Shown here piece after piece: positions 13,001 to 21,100 of a DNA stretch of 64,000 nucleotides. Below the pieces are notes generated by a model that saw nothing but the letters and a program-made list of their open reading frames with translations, was not told where the DNA came from and made no database searches. Source of the DNA: Branchiostoma belcheri (lineage: Eukaryota; Chordata; Leptocardii; Amphioxiformes; Branchiostomatidae); NCBI RefSeq assembly GCF_001625305.1, contig NW_017803987.1, positions 651,028 to 715,027 on the forward strand. The letters are read 5' to 3'. Each line of letters starts with the position of its first letter. The first letter of the stretch is position 1. The position numbers were made by a program, and so were the translations under genes.

Positions 13001-14549
13001 AGAATCTGCCTGTATGTCCTATAGGCTTGTGGTGAGGAGTAGGTATAAGAAATACAATAACATACACTGTGCGCTTTGCGAAGGGGTTTCACTGGCCGCC
13101 AGTGCAAACTTAGAACCTTGTGTACGTTATGGCGGGGACGTACATAACTGCTTCCCAAAGTGTATTTCACTGACCAATCTCTTCAATTTCGGTGATGAGG
13201 AGGAAAGCAGCGTTACGCATTGCCCCCTGAACAGCGTATACGACCCATTTGTAGACACGTGCAGGCTTCTGAAGGTCGATCAAACGAGCCAGGGATCAGC
13301 AAACGGAAGTGCCCCGTTACAAAACTGCAGCGCGGCGGCTGTGACTTTCACAGCTGAAGAGTTCGAAGTTCTACCCAACGGTAGTGTCCACCTCTTGAGC
13401 GCGAATGTAACATGCCCGGCCGAGCAGGTGGCCATTCAGAACGCAACAGCGCTAGTCTGCGGGGAGTGCGTCCTGCAATACTTCTCCAACGACACGCGAG
13501 GAGGTGAAACAACTAACCCTTGGGAAGCCGACCAGGGGTACTTAACACTAGGCCTGGTGGTAGTGTCAGTAGTGGCGGTGATTGCGTTCGTTTTCTACAG
13601 CACCCGGCCTGACCAGTGGAAGAAAATGTCGGGGAAGCTAAAGGTTCAGATGATTCTGTGCATGACGGCTGCTGAATCCCTGTTTGTAGGGCGAGTGCTT
13701 GTCCCCACAGGTCCAGCTTGTACAGGCTACGCTATCCTCCTTCACTACCTTCTTCTCACCGCTTTCTCTTCTATGAACGCGCTGTCTTTGGATCTCTTCC
13801 TGACGTTTCGCCAGGAGTCTGAGAGAGCAGCGCTGCGTTCCTACATGCTGTACACGTGGCTGATGCCGGTCCTGTTCTTGGTTCTGACGGTGTTTGTGGA
13901 GTTCTGCCCCTGCAGTAGTATCAGGGTGGGGTACGGGCAGCAGGCGTGCTGGATCGGGAACCCCACAGGCAGCTTGGTCGTTTTCGGGGTCCCAGTCATG
14001 TGCGCTCTTCTGGCCAACCTTGTGCTCATCATCCACACTTTACTGGCCATACGGAAGTCTTTCAAGATAGCTGATGCTGCGCTTGTCCGCTCGGATAGCA
14101 GCAAGGCTTGGGTGTACCTGCGTATCTCCTTTCTGACAGGGTTCACCTGGATCATCGGCTTTATCGTGCCGTATGTCCGCAGCAGGCCTCTGGAGTACAT
14201 CTTCATCGTGCTGAACGCCTCTCAGGGCCTGCTGCTGACGCTGCTGCTCACCATGACGTCTGACGTGATGGTGAAGTGGATGTCGCGGATCAGAGAGCGC
14301 TTCCGGCCGGGGGAAGCTCGCCAGGGCGCCGGCCGGCAAACCGCCTCTGCCGCCGGTACCCAACAGAGCTCGGTTAGTGGTACCGGCCGTGGTACCGCCC
14401 GTGGTAACGCCCGTCCTACCGTCCGTGGTACTAGAGCGACGGCACATGGAACTAACCCTGCTACAGACATACCCATGAAGGAATTGGGCCGTGTTGACAA
14501 GAACAACACTAAAGACAGCCGCATGGATGTCATCGAGGAATGCGACTGA
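3652..14549 (+). CDS. Gene A: multimodular 7TM receptor (discoidin-like, LDLa x4, kringle x2, somatomedin B, secretin/Methuselah-like 7TM)
   Basis: Reconstructed coding exons: 3652-3718, 5048-5419, 5817-5930, 6800-6901, 7528-7635, 8607-8702, 9280-9519, 10146-10209, 10995-11185, 11751-11901, 12524-14549. All junctions keep frame (total 3531 nt, 1176 aa plus TGA). The start is the ATG of MGKLMLCLLLGLCC, a clear signal peptide. Order: signal peptide, discoidin-like domain, four LDLa modules, two complete six-Cys kringles, somatomedin B, a large Cys-rich stalk, seven hydrophobic helices, and a Gly/Thr/Arg-rich cytoplasmic tail. Known: LDLa, kringle and SMB modules bind proteins or lipids outside the cell, and family B2 7TM domains couple to G proteins. 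I recall surveys of the amphioxus GPCR set reporting such modules on adhesion-type receptors. No GPS cleavage motif is visible before TM1, so it is more like a Methuselah-type than a GAIN-bearing receptor. Ligand unknown. An extra missed exon is possible. Confidence 0.88.
3820..3992. repeat. Dispersed hairpin repeat (CCAGAACCGTG family), copy 1
   Basis: Contains CCAGAACCGTG and, about 30 bp on, its complement CACGGTTCTGG, then ACGCGTATCCAGAA and an ending ATAGAACTAGATAG. A second copy with the same layout lies at 6465-6627, also in an intron of gene A. Confidence 0.75.
4015..4310. repeat. CGTAA-rich repeat (GTAGAGCGTAAT family), copy 1
   Basis: At least five spaced copies of a motif like GTAGAGCGTAATCGG between GGATGCCTTTTTCCGTA and a C-rich end. 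A related piece, with GCATGCCCTTTTTCGTAAGG, lies at 29930-30040. It looks like a nonautonomous element with internal subrepeats. It lies in intron 1 of gene A. Confidence 0.65.
4311..4890. other. Intron 1 of gene A, unassigned part
   Basis: About 580 bp of AT-rich intron sequence in which I see no exon, RNA gene or recognisable repeat, apart from short TCTAG reiterations at 4682-4700. Confidence 0.6.
4893..4968 (+). mobile_element. LINE/SINE 3' end with (ATTC)n tail
   Basis: The block CCATATGGGCTGGGCGACAA, then GTCGCAAGACACGTTAATAA, then ATTCATTC repeats is nearly identical to 9069-9238. It marks the 3' terminus of one retroelement family with a tetranucleotide tail; the tail resembles that of the LINE at 1-2792. 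Confidence 0.75.
5048..5419 (+). CDS. Gene A exon 2: discoidin-like (F5/8 type C-like) domain
   Basis: Encodes about 123 residues right after the signal peptide, beginning GGWVEMDPSWVTSEGEDSDG, with WRLTFDLQAPMTLSRIRIWK in the middle and INEIQFFQ at the end. The pattern of an N-terminal exposed loop, a hydrophobic strand, W-K-Y-GG and a closing E-I-x-F strand fits the galactose-binding/discoidin beta-sandwich, but it lacks the two terminal cysteines of classical F5/8C domains, so the family assignment is moderate. Acceptor CTCTAG at 5047, donor GTAAGC at 5420, both phase 1. Confidence 0.7.
5440..5775. repeat. Imperfect GATGATGTT minisatellite in intron 2 of gene A
   Basis: Trinucleotide-based repeat with an 18-bp higher-order unit (GTTGATTTTGGTGATGAT) best seen at 5607-5692. 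Met/Leu-rich and Ile/Asn-rich open frames through it are artefacts. Confidence 0.85.
5817..5930 (+). CDS. Gene A exon 3: LDLa module 1
   Basis: Encodes ACSELDMQVCTDGNC followed by CDGVVDCDDGSDERNC: six cysteines and the acidic calcium-binding DGSDE loop of the LDL-receptor class A fold. The donor is either A/GTGGCA at 5928 or, better by consensus, a GC-AG donor G/GCAAGT at 5931; both keep phase 1 and differ by one residue. Confidence 0.88.
6095..6310 (-). mobile_element. Penelope-like element remnant with decayed hammerhead motif
   Basis: On the minus strand, 6145-6105 reads CTGAGGA, then a stem ACCAG/CTGGT with a short loop, then GAAAAC: the layout of a hammerhead ribozyme with two core changes. 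The + strand end (TGATGTATATGGCACCCCTC, then AGTCTTGTTCAGTGTCCA) matches segments at 9745-9792, 36966-37025 and 41678-41735. Inference: terminal piece of a Penelope-like retroelement family. Confidence 0.5.
6465..6627. repeat. Dispersed hairpin repeat (CCAGAACCGTG family), copy 2
   Basis: CCAGAACCGTG and CACGGTTCTGGATAGT form a near-perfect hairpin; followed by ACGCGTATCCAGAACCG and ATAGAATTAGATAG. It matches 3820-3992 end to end and lies in intron 3 of gene A. Confidence 0.75.
6800..6901 (+). CDS. Gene A exon 4: LDLa module 2 (four cysteines)
   Basis: Encodes METCANGDVINKTRVCDG then QDDCGDNSDERNC. The C-terminal calcium loop is intact, but only four of the six usual cysteines are present: the N-terminal pair is missing. 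Acceptor CCCAG at 6799, donor T/GTAAGG, phases 1 and 1. Confidence 0.85.
6930..7377. mobile_element. TIR MITE, AAGGCCACACC family, copy 1
   Basis: Starts AGGCCACGGCAAGTAAATTT-like with ATGGATGGCATCCTC and ends with the inverted counterpart GATGTCATCC...TGTGGCCTT. Internal AT-rich DNA has no transposase. Same family at 24203, 26849, 34955, 39199, 47790 and 60090. It sits in intron 4 of gene A. Confidence 0.8.
7528..7635 (+). CDS. Gene A exon 5: LDLa module 3
   Basis: Encodes CERQGGKTCSNGNCVSLSKV then CDGADNCGDGSDELSC: a complete six-cysteine LDLa; its first cysteine is completed by the split codon from exon 4. Acceptor CCTACAG, donor C/GTGAGT, phase 1 both sides. Confidence 0.92.
7703..7985 (+). 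mobile_element. Dispersed nonautonomous repeat (TAACATTTGC...TTCGGTAAACAT), copy 1
   Basis: About 280 bp that recurs at 17463-17592 (3' half), 21450-21710 and, inverted, about 47560-47745. Shared blocks: TAACATTTGC, ATGGTCTG(T/C)TCTGTTAATTC, GAGCAGACCATGAAATTGCA, CACCATGATGACAGACG and TTTTCCTTCGGTAAACATAA. No coding capacity. Class unknown (MITE or SINE). It lies in intron 5 of gene A. Confidence 0.75.
8215..8392 (-). mobile_element. tRNA-derived SINE, minus strand
   Basis: The complement carries an A-box-like GGGGCGTAGCTGTAGCG and a B box GAGTTCGAATCC, then CACCGATCTGGTGCC and TTTACACGACTTTCC. The same blocks appear in the plus-oriented copy at 58930-59172. Known: tRNA-derived SINEs (for example BfSINE1) exist in amphioxus; identity to that family is not verified. 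The body may continue to about 8050. Confidence 0.75.
8607..8702 (+). CDS. Gene A exon 6: LDLa module 4 (four cysteines)
   Basis: Encodes GACMNGRAFHLSTRCDG then LDDCGDSSDELDC. Like exon 4 it has four cysteines and an intact acidic loop. Acceptor TTTTCAG at 8606, donor A/GTAAGT, phases 1 and 1. Confidence 0.87.
9058..9238 (+). mobile_element. LINE/SINE 3' end with a long (ATTC)n tail
   Basis: CCCATATGGGCTAGGCG then TCGCAAGACACGTTAATAA then about 31 ATTC units (9112-9238). Same family as 4893-4968. The tail ends about 40 bp before the acceptor of the first kringle exon. Confidence 0.85.
9280..9519 (+). CDS. Gene A exon 7: kringle 1
   Basis: A whole kringle in one exon, about 80 residues: [55 protein letters not shown]. 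All six cysteines and the conserved NYCRNPD and PWCYT motifs are present. Known: kringles are triple-loop modules binding proteins or lysine ligands. Acceptor ATCGACAG, donor G/GTAAGA, phase 1 both sides. Confidence 0.95.
9640..9800. mobile_element. Penelope-like terminal fragment
   Basis: CTCTTATGTAGACAGCCTCC then TTCACTCCTCTTGCAAAGAA aligns with the PLE-like ends at 6255-6300, 36966-37025 and 41678-41735. Short, in intron 7 of gene A. Assignment rests on that similarity only. Confidence 0.4.
9834..10072. repeat. (CT)n, 118-base assembly gap and (TA)n
   Basis: Bases 9875-9992 are N. They are flanked by a CT-rich run on the left and an AT dinucleotide run on the right (9993-10035 and again 10050-10071). 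The gap lies in intron 7, so no coding exon needs to be missing. Confidence 0.95.
10146..10209 (+). CDS. Gene A exon 8: kringle 2, first part
   Basis: Encodes AKPTRCFYRSDNGRSYAGRI and the start of the next codon. It gives the first kringle cysteine and the YAG loop. Acceptor TTTTTCAG at 10145, donor AG/GTAAGG, leaving phase 2, unlike the surrounding phase-1 exons. Confidence 0.88.
10995..11185 (+). CDS. Gene A exon 9: kringle 2, second part
   Basis: Encodes AGEKVCQRWDSQSPQSHPHT, then [20 protein letters not shown] and RWSYCDVMEC. With exon 8 it makes a complete six-Cys kringle. Acceptor CCCACAG, donor G/GTGGGG (weak but in consensus). Confidence 0.93.
11751..11901 (+). CDS. Gene A exon 10: somatomedin B domain
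   Basis: Encodes a compact eight-cysteine-type module: RCWQPLRTSCKGLCGQRSL then KCNCDKNCRMFGDCCPDFE. The CxCDxxCxxxxDCCxDF signature is diagnostic for somatomedin B, known from vitronectin and ENPP proteins as a protease-inhibitor/receptor-binding knot. Acceptor TTTTTCATAG, donor GA/GTGAGT, phase 2, which reads into TGAAACG of exon 11. Confidence 0.93.
11902..12523. other. Intron 10 of gene A, unassigned
   Basis: AT-rich, with runs of CAAA-type simple sequence around 12290-12325. No exon or recognised repeat. Confidence 0.6.
12524..14549 (+). CDS. Gene A exon 11: cysteine-rich stalk, seven-transmembrane domain and tail
   Basis: One 675-codon exon. Residues about 503-840 are an extracellular cysteine-rich stalk with several CxxC pairs (IFCAFCNN, IHCALCEG) and many N-glycosylation sequons. 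Just before TM1 is FEVLPNGSVHLLSANVTC, the type of strand seen in Methuselah-like ectodomains; a GPS (HLT cleavage) motif is absent. Seven hydrophobic helices run from about residue 845 (LTLGLVVVSVVAVIAFVFY) to about 1090 (LLLTLLLTMTSDVMVKW); the WIGNP and FTWIIGF segments fit ECL2 and TM6 of secretin-like receptors. The tail is Gly/Thr/Arg-rich. A single-exon 7TM joined to multi-exon modules suggests fusion of a retro-like or intron-poor receptor with shuffled modules. Confidence 0.9.
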
Positions 14550-14576
14550 TTAGCTAGTGGCTGCATAAAATGTTTC

Positions 14577-14850
14577 ATGGAGACAACATCTAACAAACAA
14601 CTCTATGGCTCTCTCCCACCCATTTTGTCTGTAGTGCGACGACGTAGACTTGCCCTGGCAGGGCATGTTGTTCGTAGTAACGAACCAGTTGGTAGACTAA
14701 TACAGTGGCTTCCCACTGGGAGACGTAGAGTGGGACGGCCTTATACTACACTTTTGTCATTGTTAGAGAGAGACGCTGGTCTCGCAGGGACTGCATTAGT
14801 GTCCGCTATGAGGGATAGATAATCCGGAGGCATGATGATGATGATGAAAA
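14577..14850 (+). mobile_element. LINE 3' fragment (C-terminal end of a reverse transcriptase ORF)
   Basis: The translated text RRRRLALAGHVVRSNEPVGR then LPTGRRRVGRPYTTLLSLLE matches the widespread RRLRLAGHVxR...GRRRxGRPxxT C-terminal motif of LINE polyproteins. It stops at 14820 and ends in a short (ATG)n tail at 14833-14847. It starts 28 bp after the stop codon of gene A and may form part of its 3' UTR. Confidence 0.8.
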
Positions 14851-15035
14851 TGTTGAATTGAAGGAAATCTCTTGAAAGTGCAAAATGCTAAACCTAATCA
14901 ATGCCTCAAATGGCGAAACAGGCACAGGTACCCAAATCTAGACTAGGCCTAACTCTATGAAGTTTTGAAAGATTTTGTTCCTTTAGAAAATATAAATCTA
15001 TCCCCCTTACCCTTACAAAGCACTGGACAGCTGTG

Positions 15036-15606
15036 GAGGCACACACACACAATACACACGCACACACACATGTGCGCACACGCACAATACACACGCACAC
15101 ACACATGTGTGCACACACACACACAATACACACGCACACACACATGTGTGCACACACACAATACACACGCGCACACACGTGTGCACACACACACACAATA
15201 CACACGCACACACACATGTGCGCACACGCACAATACACACGCACACACACATGTGCGCACACACACACAATACACACGCACACACACATGTGCGCACACG
15301 CACAATACACACGCACACACACATGTGTGCACACACACACAATACACACGCACACACACATGTGTGCACACACACACACAATACACACGCGCACACACAT
15401 GTGTGCACACACACACACACAATACGCACACACACATGTGCGCACACGCACAATACACACGCACACACACATGTGCGCACACACACACACAATACACACG
15501 CACACACACATGTGCGCACACGCACAATACACACGCACACACACATGTGTGCACACACACACACAATACACACGCACACACACATGTGCACACACACACA
15601 CGCACA
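15036..15606. repeat. CA/TG-rich variable tandem repeat
   Basis: About 570 bp built from CACACACATGTGTGCACA and CACATGTGCGCACACGCA units of about 38-50 bp joined by CAATACACACG. All frames on both strands remain open, giving false His/Thr- and Cys/Val-rich proteins. Alternating purine-pyrimidine and rich in the palindrome ACACATGTGT. Confidence 0.95.
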
Positions 15607-16297
15607 TAGTACATCGGAGAAGTGGCAAAATTGGAAGGAAAAATGTTTATCCCCAACATTAACGTGAAACCAAAGCAAGTCCTCTACATATAATAATCTT
15701 TTTTACTAACTTGTGTAAAAGCTTCTAACTTAACATCTTAGTGACATATGGTCTGCTGCACCTGGCCATATAATAGCGTTAGTGATAACATTAACAATGA
15801 AAGCAGGAATGCCTTTCTCCATATATCAGATGATAGGAAGCCTATGAATATCTAATGTGTAACCAAATAAGTTTTGTGAAGGACAAACCTGATATAGTAT
15901 AATTCTGTGTGAGTAGGAAGGCAAGCAGGCCTAGAATGTTGTTACTACAGCGAGATCCTGTGAAAGAAATCTTTTACGACAAGCATAATGCCACAACGAC
16001 TTAATTTTATGGATGACATCATTTCTTTTCGATTTGTCAAACAATACTTAAAACTGTAAGCAGTATATAATATCTATTCGAGATCCCTTTGAGAATGCAA
16101 GCAAGCCTAGCATGTTAAAATTAAGGATGTAAGGTTGAACACTACCCAAAAACCAAAACTAGTTGATATTTAATATCTTTTTACGATACGGTATGACAAT
16201 GATATGATAGTAATGATAAGAATTTATTTCAAATCCATGCTCGGAGGCTAACTGTAAGTGGATAATTACACGTGTGTAAATAGTACTTTAATAATAA

Positions 16298-16333
<36 letters not shown>

Positions 16334-17462
16334 TAATAATAAAAACAACTATTTGTCTTATTTGCCTTGTGCCCTCCTCTTGTAGCAAAAGATAAAGGGC
16401 TGACCTAGGCTTTACCTAAGCAACCTTTCATCTTGTATATACATTGTAATAAAGATGATTTTAAACCTATAGGTAAAAAGACATGAGAAAACATTGTAAT
16501 ATGATAAGCTAACGTTATAAATGACTTGAATTCTCTAAAGGTAGAAGATGTTTTAGCCATTTCACTTTTTTTTACTTTCCTATTTTCAGCGTTCTAAAAC
16601 GGCTCGTTTTTAACATATTTTGTCAAAATGTCAACATATTAACAATAAACTTGTATCAGGTTTATGTTTGTTTGTTTGTTTGTTTGTTTGTTTGATCATG
16701 TGTCCATAACATTCTGAAAAGGGACACATGCCCAAGGGCTAATTGCAAATACAAAAGGAACATGTACAAGTAATATATAACTAGACCCAAGAAAGAAAAA
16801 CTACCGTAACTCCTAATATAAATCTACTGGGTTTGACTTCTGGGAAGACAAAAGATCCCACTATATTTTTCGAAATGTGTGGACTTTCGGATGTTAAGAG
16901 AAGAGTAGTTTTCATCTGTATTTTGAGAGTAGGGTAGACAGAGGCTGTGTCAAAGATTTCACTTCATTCATTGCTATACATAGAGTACAATTTGAGGTAA
17001 AATATATTTCGTTTTCCACAATTTTCAACGTGCAGTATTTGCAAATTCGCTCATACAATCGAGACTAGTAATTCTTATACCGCCCTCTCTCTATTTCAAG
17101 AGCGTGTGCACTAATTCATAATTTGCTTATTTTTTTCATTAATACTACGTCATAAAAAATAGTCCCCTAGACAAACACTGTGCATGTTTAGTCACCTGAG
17201 CACATTTTCACACAAGGACATACTTTGATCATCTAACTGGCAATAAACAAATGACTAAACGCAACACAAATATCCACATAATACTTTATTAGATTCATAG
17301 TCGTTCTTTATACAACATGCGTGACATTCCCTGAATATTGTAGTACTAGTCTTCGCCAGACTAACTACACTGTCTGAAAAAAAAGTAATGTTTTAGCCAA
17401 ATCTGAGAAAAGTTACTCGATGTTACCCCAACCATGGGACCGCTCCCCTGTGTTTTGCATAG
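15607..17462. other. AT-rich intergenic DNA between the convergent genes A and B
   Basis: No gene seen. It contains an (AAT)n microsatellite at 16285-16347 and a (GTTT)n run at 16662-16694. The rest shows no recognisable module. Confidence 0.65.
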
Positions 17463-17592
17463 TGTTTTGCCAGTTACCATTATGACAGACTTTAACAAAT
17501 CAGATCATTGGCCAGGTCAGAGGTCAGTGTTTGGAACAGAAGAAGAAGAGAAAATGTATGAAAAACAATATGTTTTCCTTCGGTAAACATAA
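17463..17592 (+). mobile_element. Dispersed nonautonomous repeat (TTCGGTAAACAT family), 3' half
   Basis: Matches the last about 130 bp of the element at 7703-7985: ACCATTATGACAGAC, GGTCAGTGTTTGGA and TTTTCCTTCGGTAAACATAA. Confidence 0.65.
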
Positions 17593-18043
17593 CGATTGCC
17601 AATAATCAATAATGCTGATAAATGGCATGGATGCATGATACATATGGTTAAATGTATATATATCTAACATTGAATATGTTGTAATAAATTATCTCAAACT
17701 CTCAATTCATTCGTCCGTAACTTTAAACCTGGAGTACTATACTCGGTCTTATACAATGCTTTACAATATGGCTTCTCGTTTCAACGTCCTCCAAAGCAGC
17801 GGCACAGCATGACAAAATGTACCACTATACATGCAACTCATACATGTGAGTCTTATTAATAAGTCAAGTCATAATTATGTCCTTCTAGCAAATGAAATCG
17901 TCCAACAATGTGACCTCACCCTGACTGATCAAAATTTCATATACAAGAACTGAATTCTGTACGTTTTGCGTGTTTTGTCGTCTTTAAAATCATACTTTTG
18001 CATAGCATAAATCCAAGGTTGTCAGGTGCAAATAAGGATGCCT

Positions 18044-18135
18044 TTAGTAAAGATAGATGATTTGAAGGCCCAGACCTGCAGCTGTCAGCCAAAATGCGGC
18101 TCGGTCGCCGGTCCCACCATTCCCTGCATAGAACT
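18044..18135 (-). CDS. Gene B exon 20: C-terminal hydrophobic tail (possible GPI signal)
   Basis: Encodes FYAGNGGTGDRAAFWLTAAG then LGLQIIYLY and TAA. Small residues (GNGG) followed by a short spacer and an uncharged hydrophobic end with no cytoplasmic residues is the layout of a GPI-anchor signal; a short transmembrane anchor is the alternative. Acceptor TAATTACAG; frame fixed by the phase-1 junction with exon 19. Confidence 0.7.
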
Positions 18136-21100
18136 CTGTAATTACAAACAGAATATTTGTAATTACGCCGCATTGCACTAGTAGCTACTTAAAAAAAGCA
18201 TCTGGCTTCACCTCAGTTAATTATGAGAAAGAAGAAGAAGATATTTTAGTACCTGACTGTTTTTCAGGCGATCCACCGCTCGGCTCTGCTGTTCCGTCTT
18301 GACCGACCCTCGGCCCTTCCTCCTGGCGGAACCTCGGCCCTTCCTCTTGGCGGAACCTCGGCCCTTCCTCTTGACCGGACCTCGGCCCTTCCTCTGGGTG
18401 GACCCTTGGCCCTTCCTCTTGACCGAGCCTCGGCCCTTCCTCTGGCTCCAGGCCGGCGATGGGTCCTTCACGCTCCGGCTTGCCAGCAAGTGGCCGATCA
18501 ACGAAGGGATCGAGCAAGCTGTCGGGGCGACACCGGGGCACCTTTTCATCCTCCGCAGACCGGCAGTCAGCGTGGCCGTCACAGATCAGGTTATCCGGCA
18601 CACACACGGGGACAGGGACGCCGGGCAGGTCACAGAAGAGCGTCAGGCATGTCTCTTCCGAACCTGTGAGAAGCCAAATTAAACATAAATAACCGATAGT
18701 TGAAACAGTAAGAGCCAAAATTAGAAAAAAGGTAAAGGCCTCCTAGCTTTTTTTCCTGCACACCTTTTTTCCTCCACACCGCAGGAAAAAGGGTAAGGCA
18801 AGTCTGTTTCAAATCTGTGCAAAAAGTCGAATAAAAAAGAACGGTGGTTGAATGTTTAGAGTTAGATGTTCAAAGGCTAGGTGTAACAAGTTGATTTGTG
18901 TAATATAGCCAGCTGCCGCCGCGCCGCGTGACTGCAAAGCTGGTGTGTTACGCCGAGCGAGAGGCGGTTATACCGGCTGTGCAGATACAGATCCAGCATA
19001 AGACAAACACATGGAGAAAAATGTACAAATAATACAGCAGGACGTTTTAAAAGACTCACAGCTTTGCTCATCCTCTCCGTCCAGACAGTCGGTTAGGCCG
19101 TCACAGACGAAGACGTCGGGAACGCACGACGCATTGCCGTACACAGACGCACAGACGTAGCTACAGGAGCCGAACCATTTCTCCAGCGCCAGTTCAACTG
19201 TATCAAAAATATCCGTGAGTAATTTCATCCGGCTGTCAAGAGAGAAAAACAATTTTACGGCTCTGGGTGGCAAATATGCTGATGTTGACACATTGGTGCA
19301 CCAAATTCGCAGTGTTTTTTTTTTTTTTGCACACAGTTAACACAGATTAGCCTAAGAGGCCCGGTGGGCGTCACTCCACCGTACAAGTACTAGGTAGGGA
19401 AGTCGTGTAAAGTATCTTTCCCATATGCATAGACCTTTTTACCCTCCATGTAAATGGGGGGTATTGTTTTTACTCCGTTTCATGTTTGGTCTGATATCTG
19501 AAGATCGGTGAGAAGGAACTGTATGATATTTGGCAGATTGATGGATGGGGCCTTGGAGATTGTGTAGGTTGACTTTGAGCACCTGGTGATTGACCTTGGT
19601 ACTGCAGTTTAATTTTTTTATTCTATTGTTGGCACGTTATGGTCCGTGTGTGCGATGCTAAGGTAGCATGTAGTTGTGGTTACAATGGTTTAGTGATGTA
19701 AATTTGGGCCCCCTAGCTGTTTGCTTTGAACCGGAATTGCTATCTCAATGTCAGATTGTTTGCGTTGAATGATCTCAGAACCCGGTGGATGGTTGGCGAT
19801 CATTTTTGCTATGTGGGTAGACGCTGATTGTCTTTGCGTTTTAGCGTGCATTAGCAGGTTGTCGTAGATTTGCATTGCTTATTTAAAAGGATTTCCACAT
19901 TTTCACCCCTATTTCATAATAGGATGGTCTGTTTGACCCCAAATTGGTACAGAGTGTTTTTGTTTATACCTCCAGCTGGCAGGTCAGGCCAATCTATTTT
20001 TACCTCAAGACCATGTCTGCAGGAAATATATCTTATCTTTAATCGGTCATTCAGCAGGGAACTGGGTCATCTGTGGTTTGTTAATATGTTGTGCTTGAGA
20101 GGTCATTGACCTCAAACAAACCATGGTAACAAGACACTAAACACCTGCACATGACAGCTTGGGCAACCCCTTCCAATACGAAGTGCCACAACAAAATTCT
20201 TAAAGGATAGACATCTATAGACATCTATCATTCTGCTGATAAAAACAAAGTTTGACTCATAATATCTCTATTAAAATACACCAAAAGATTACAAAATAAC
20301 AAGCTATTTCATGGAGGGACGATGTCTACGACTTCTCCTTGTCTGATATGTCTTTTCAGCTGGTCTATAGCTAATTGTTGCCATTCTGTAGGTAGCCTGG
20401 GTGTTTGTTTTTTCCAGGGCCTACACAGGACAGTTCCTCGACTTCAGGGCAACATGCCCCAAGGATACGATGCTGGCTAACACTGGGCTTAGCGTGTTAT
20501 GGGTCTGGCATCCAGGCTTTTCTGAAGGCGAGCTAATTGAAACCAACCCCATAAACAACCAGGCGTGTGTTAATGGGTCTGTGCGGACGGGCAGCACTCC
20601 CAGCGCCGTAGAGATACCGGGGAGCCTACGATGGTCCGACTTCCAAGCTACCACTTACCCTGTCTAGGATCTTCGTCTTTTCCCAACTCGCAACTCTCAT
20701 ACCCATCTCCTAGCTCGTGTGGGGGGACGCAAATCTCACTGAAGAGAGAGAATCCATTGGGCGTGCACTTGAAAAAACAACCCCTGGATGCTGTGAGACA
20801 AAGAAAATTGTTGTGTCATCATTGTGCATTCTTAGCATTGTTCATAATGCGTAGTTATAGGATTTGCATTGTATACAATGAACATAATGCAAACTATTAT
20901 CAAACCTCCCGAATGTCTCACGAATGTTTTAAACATTTTGAAACATTAATTCGGCTGGCGCAGCCGAACCGTAGTCGAATTCGCCGATAGCCAGCCGACT
21001 TTGCGCCGGCCCACTCTTAGCCACCATGGTCGGCGGGTGTTCCCCTACGTTCGGGAGGCCAAAAGGGCCAATTTTCAGTTCCCGCAGCCATTTTGAAAAA

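Noticed and set aside
14906..15678. Several 186-240 codon open frames on both strands, His/Thr- or Cys/Val-rich
   Set aside because: They are translations of the CA/TG tandem repeat, open in all frames, with no start context, splice sites or domain.
20401..20667. 88-codon open frame in intron 17 of gene B, plus strand
   Set aside because: No homology, no splice signals, antisense to gene B; chance frame.
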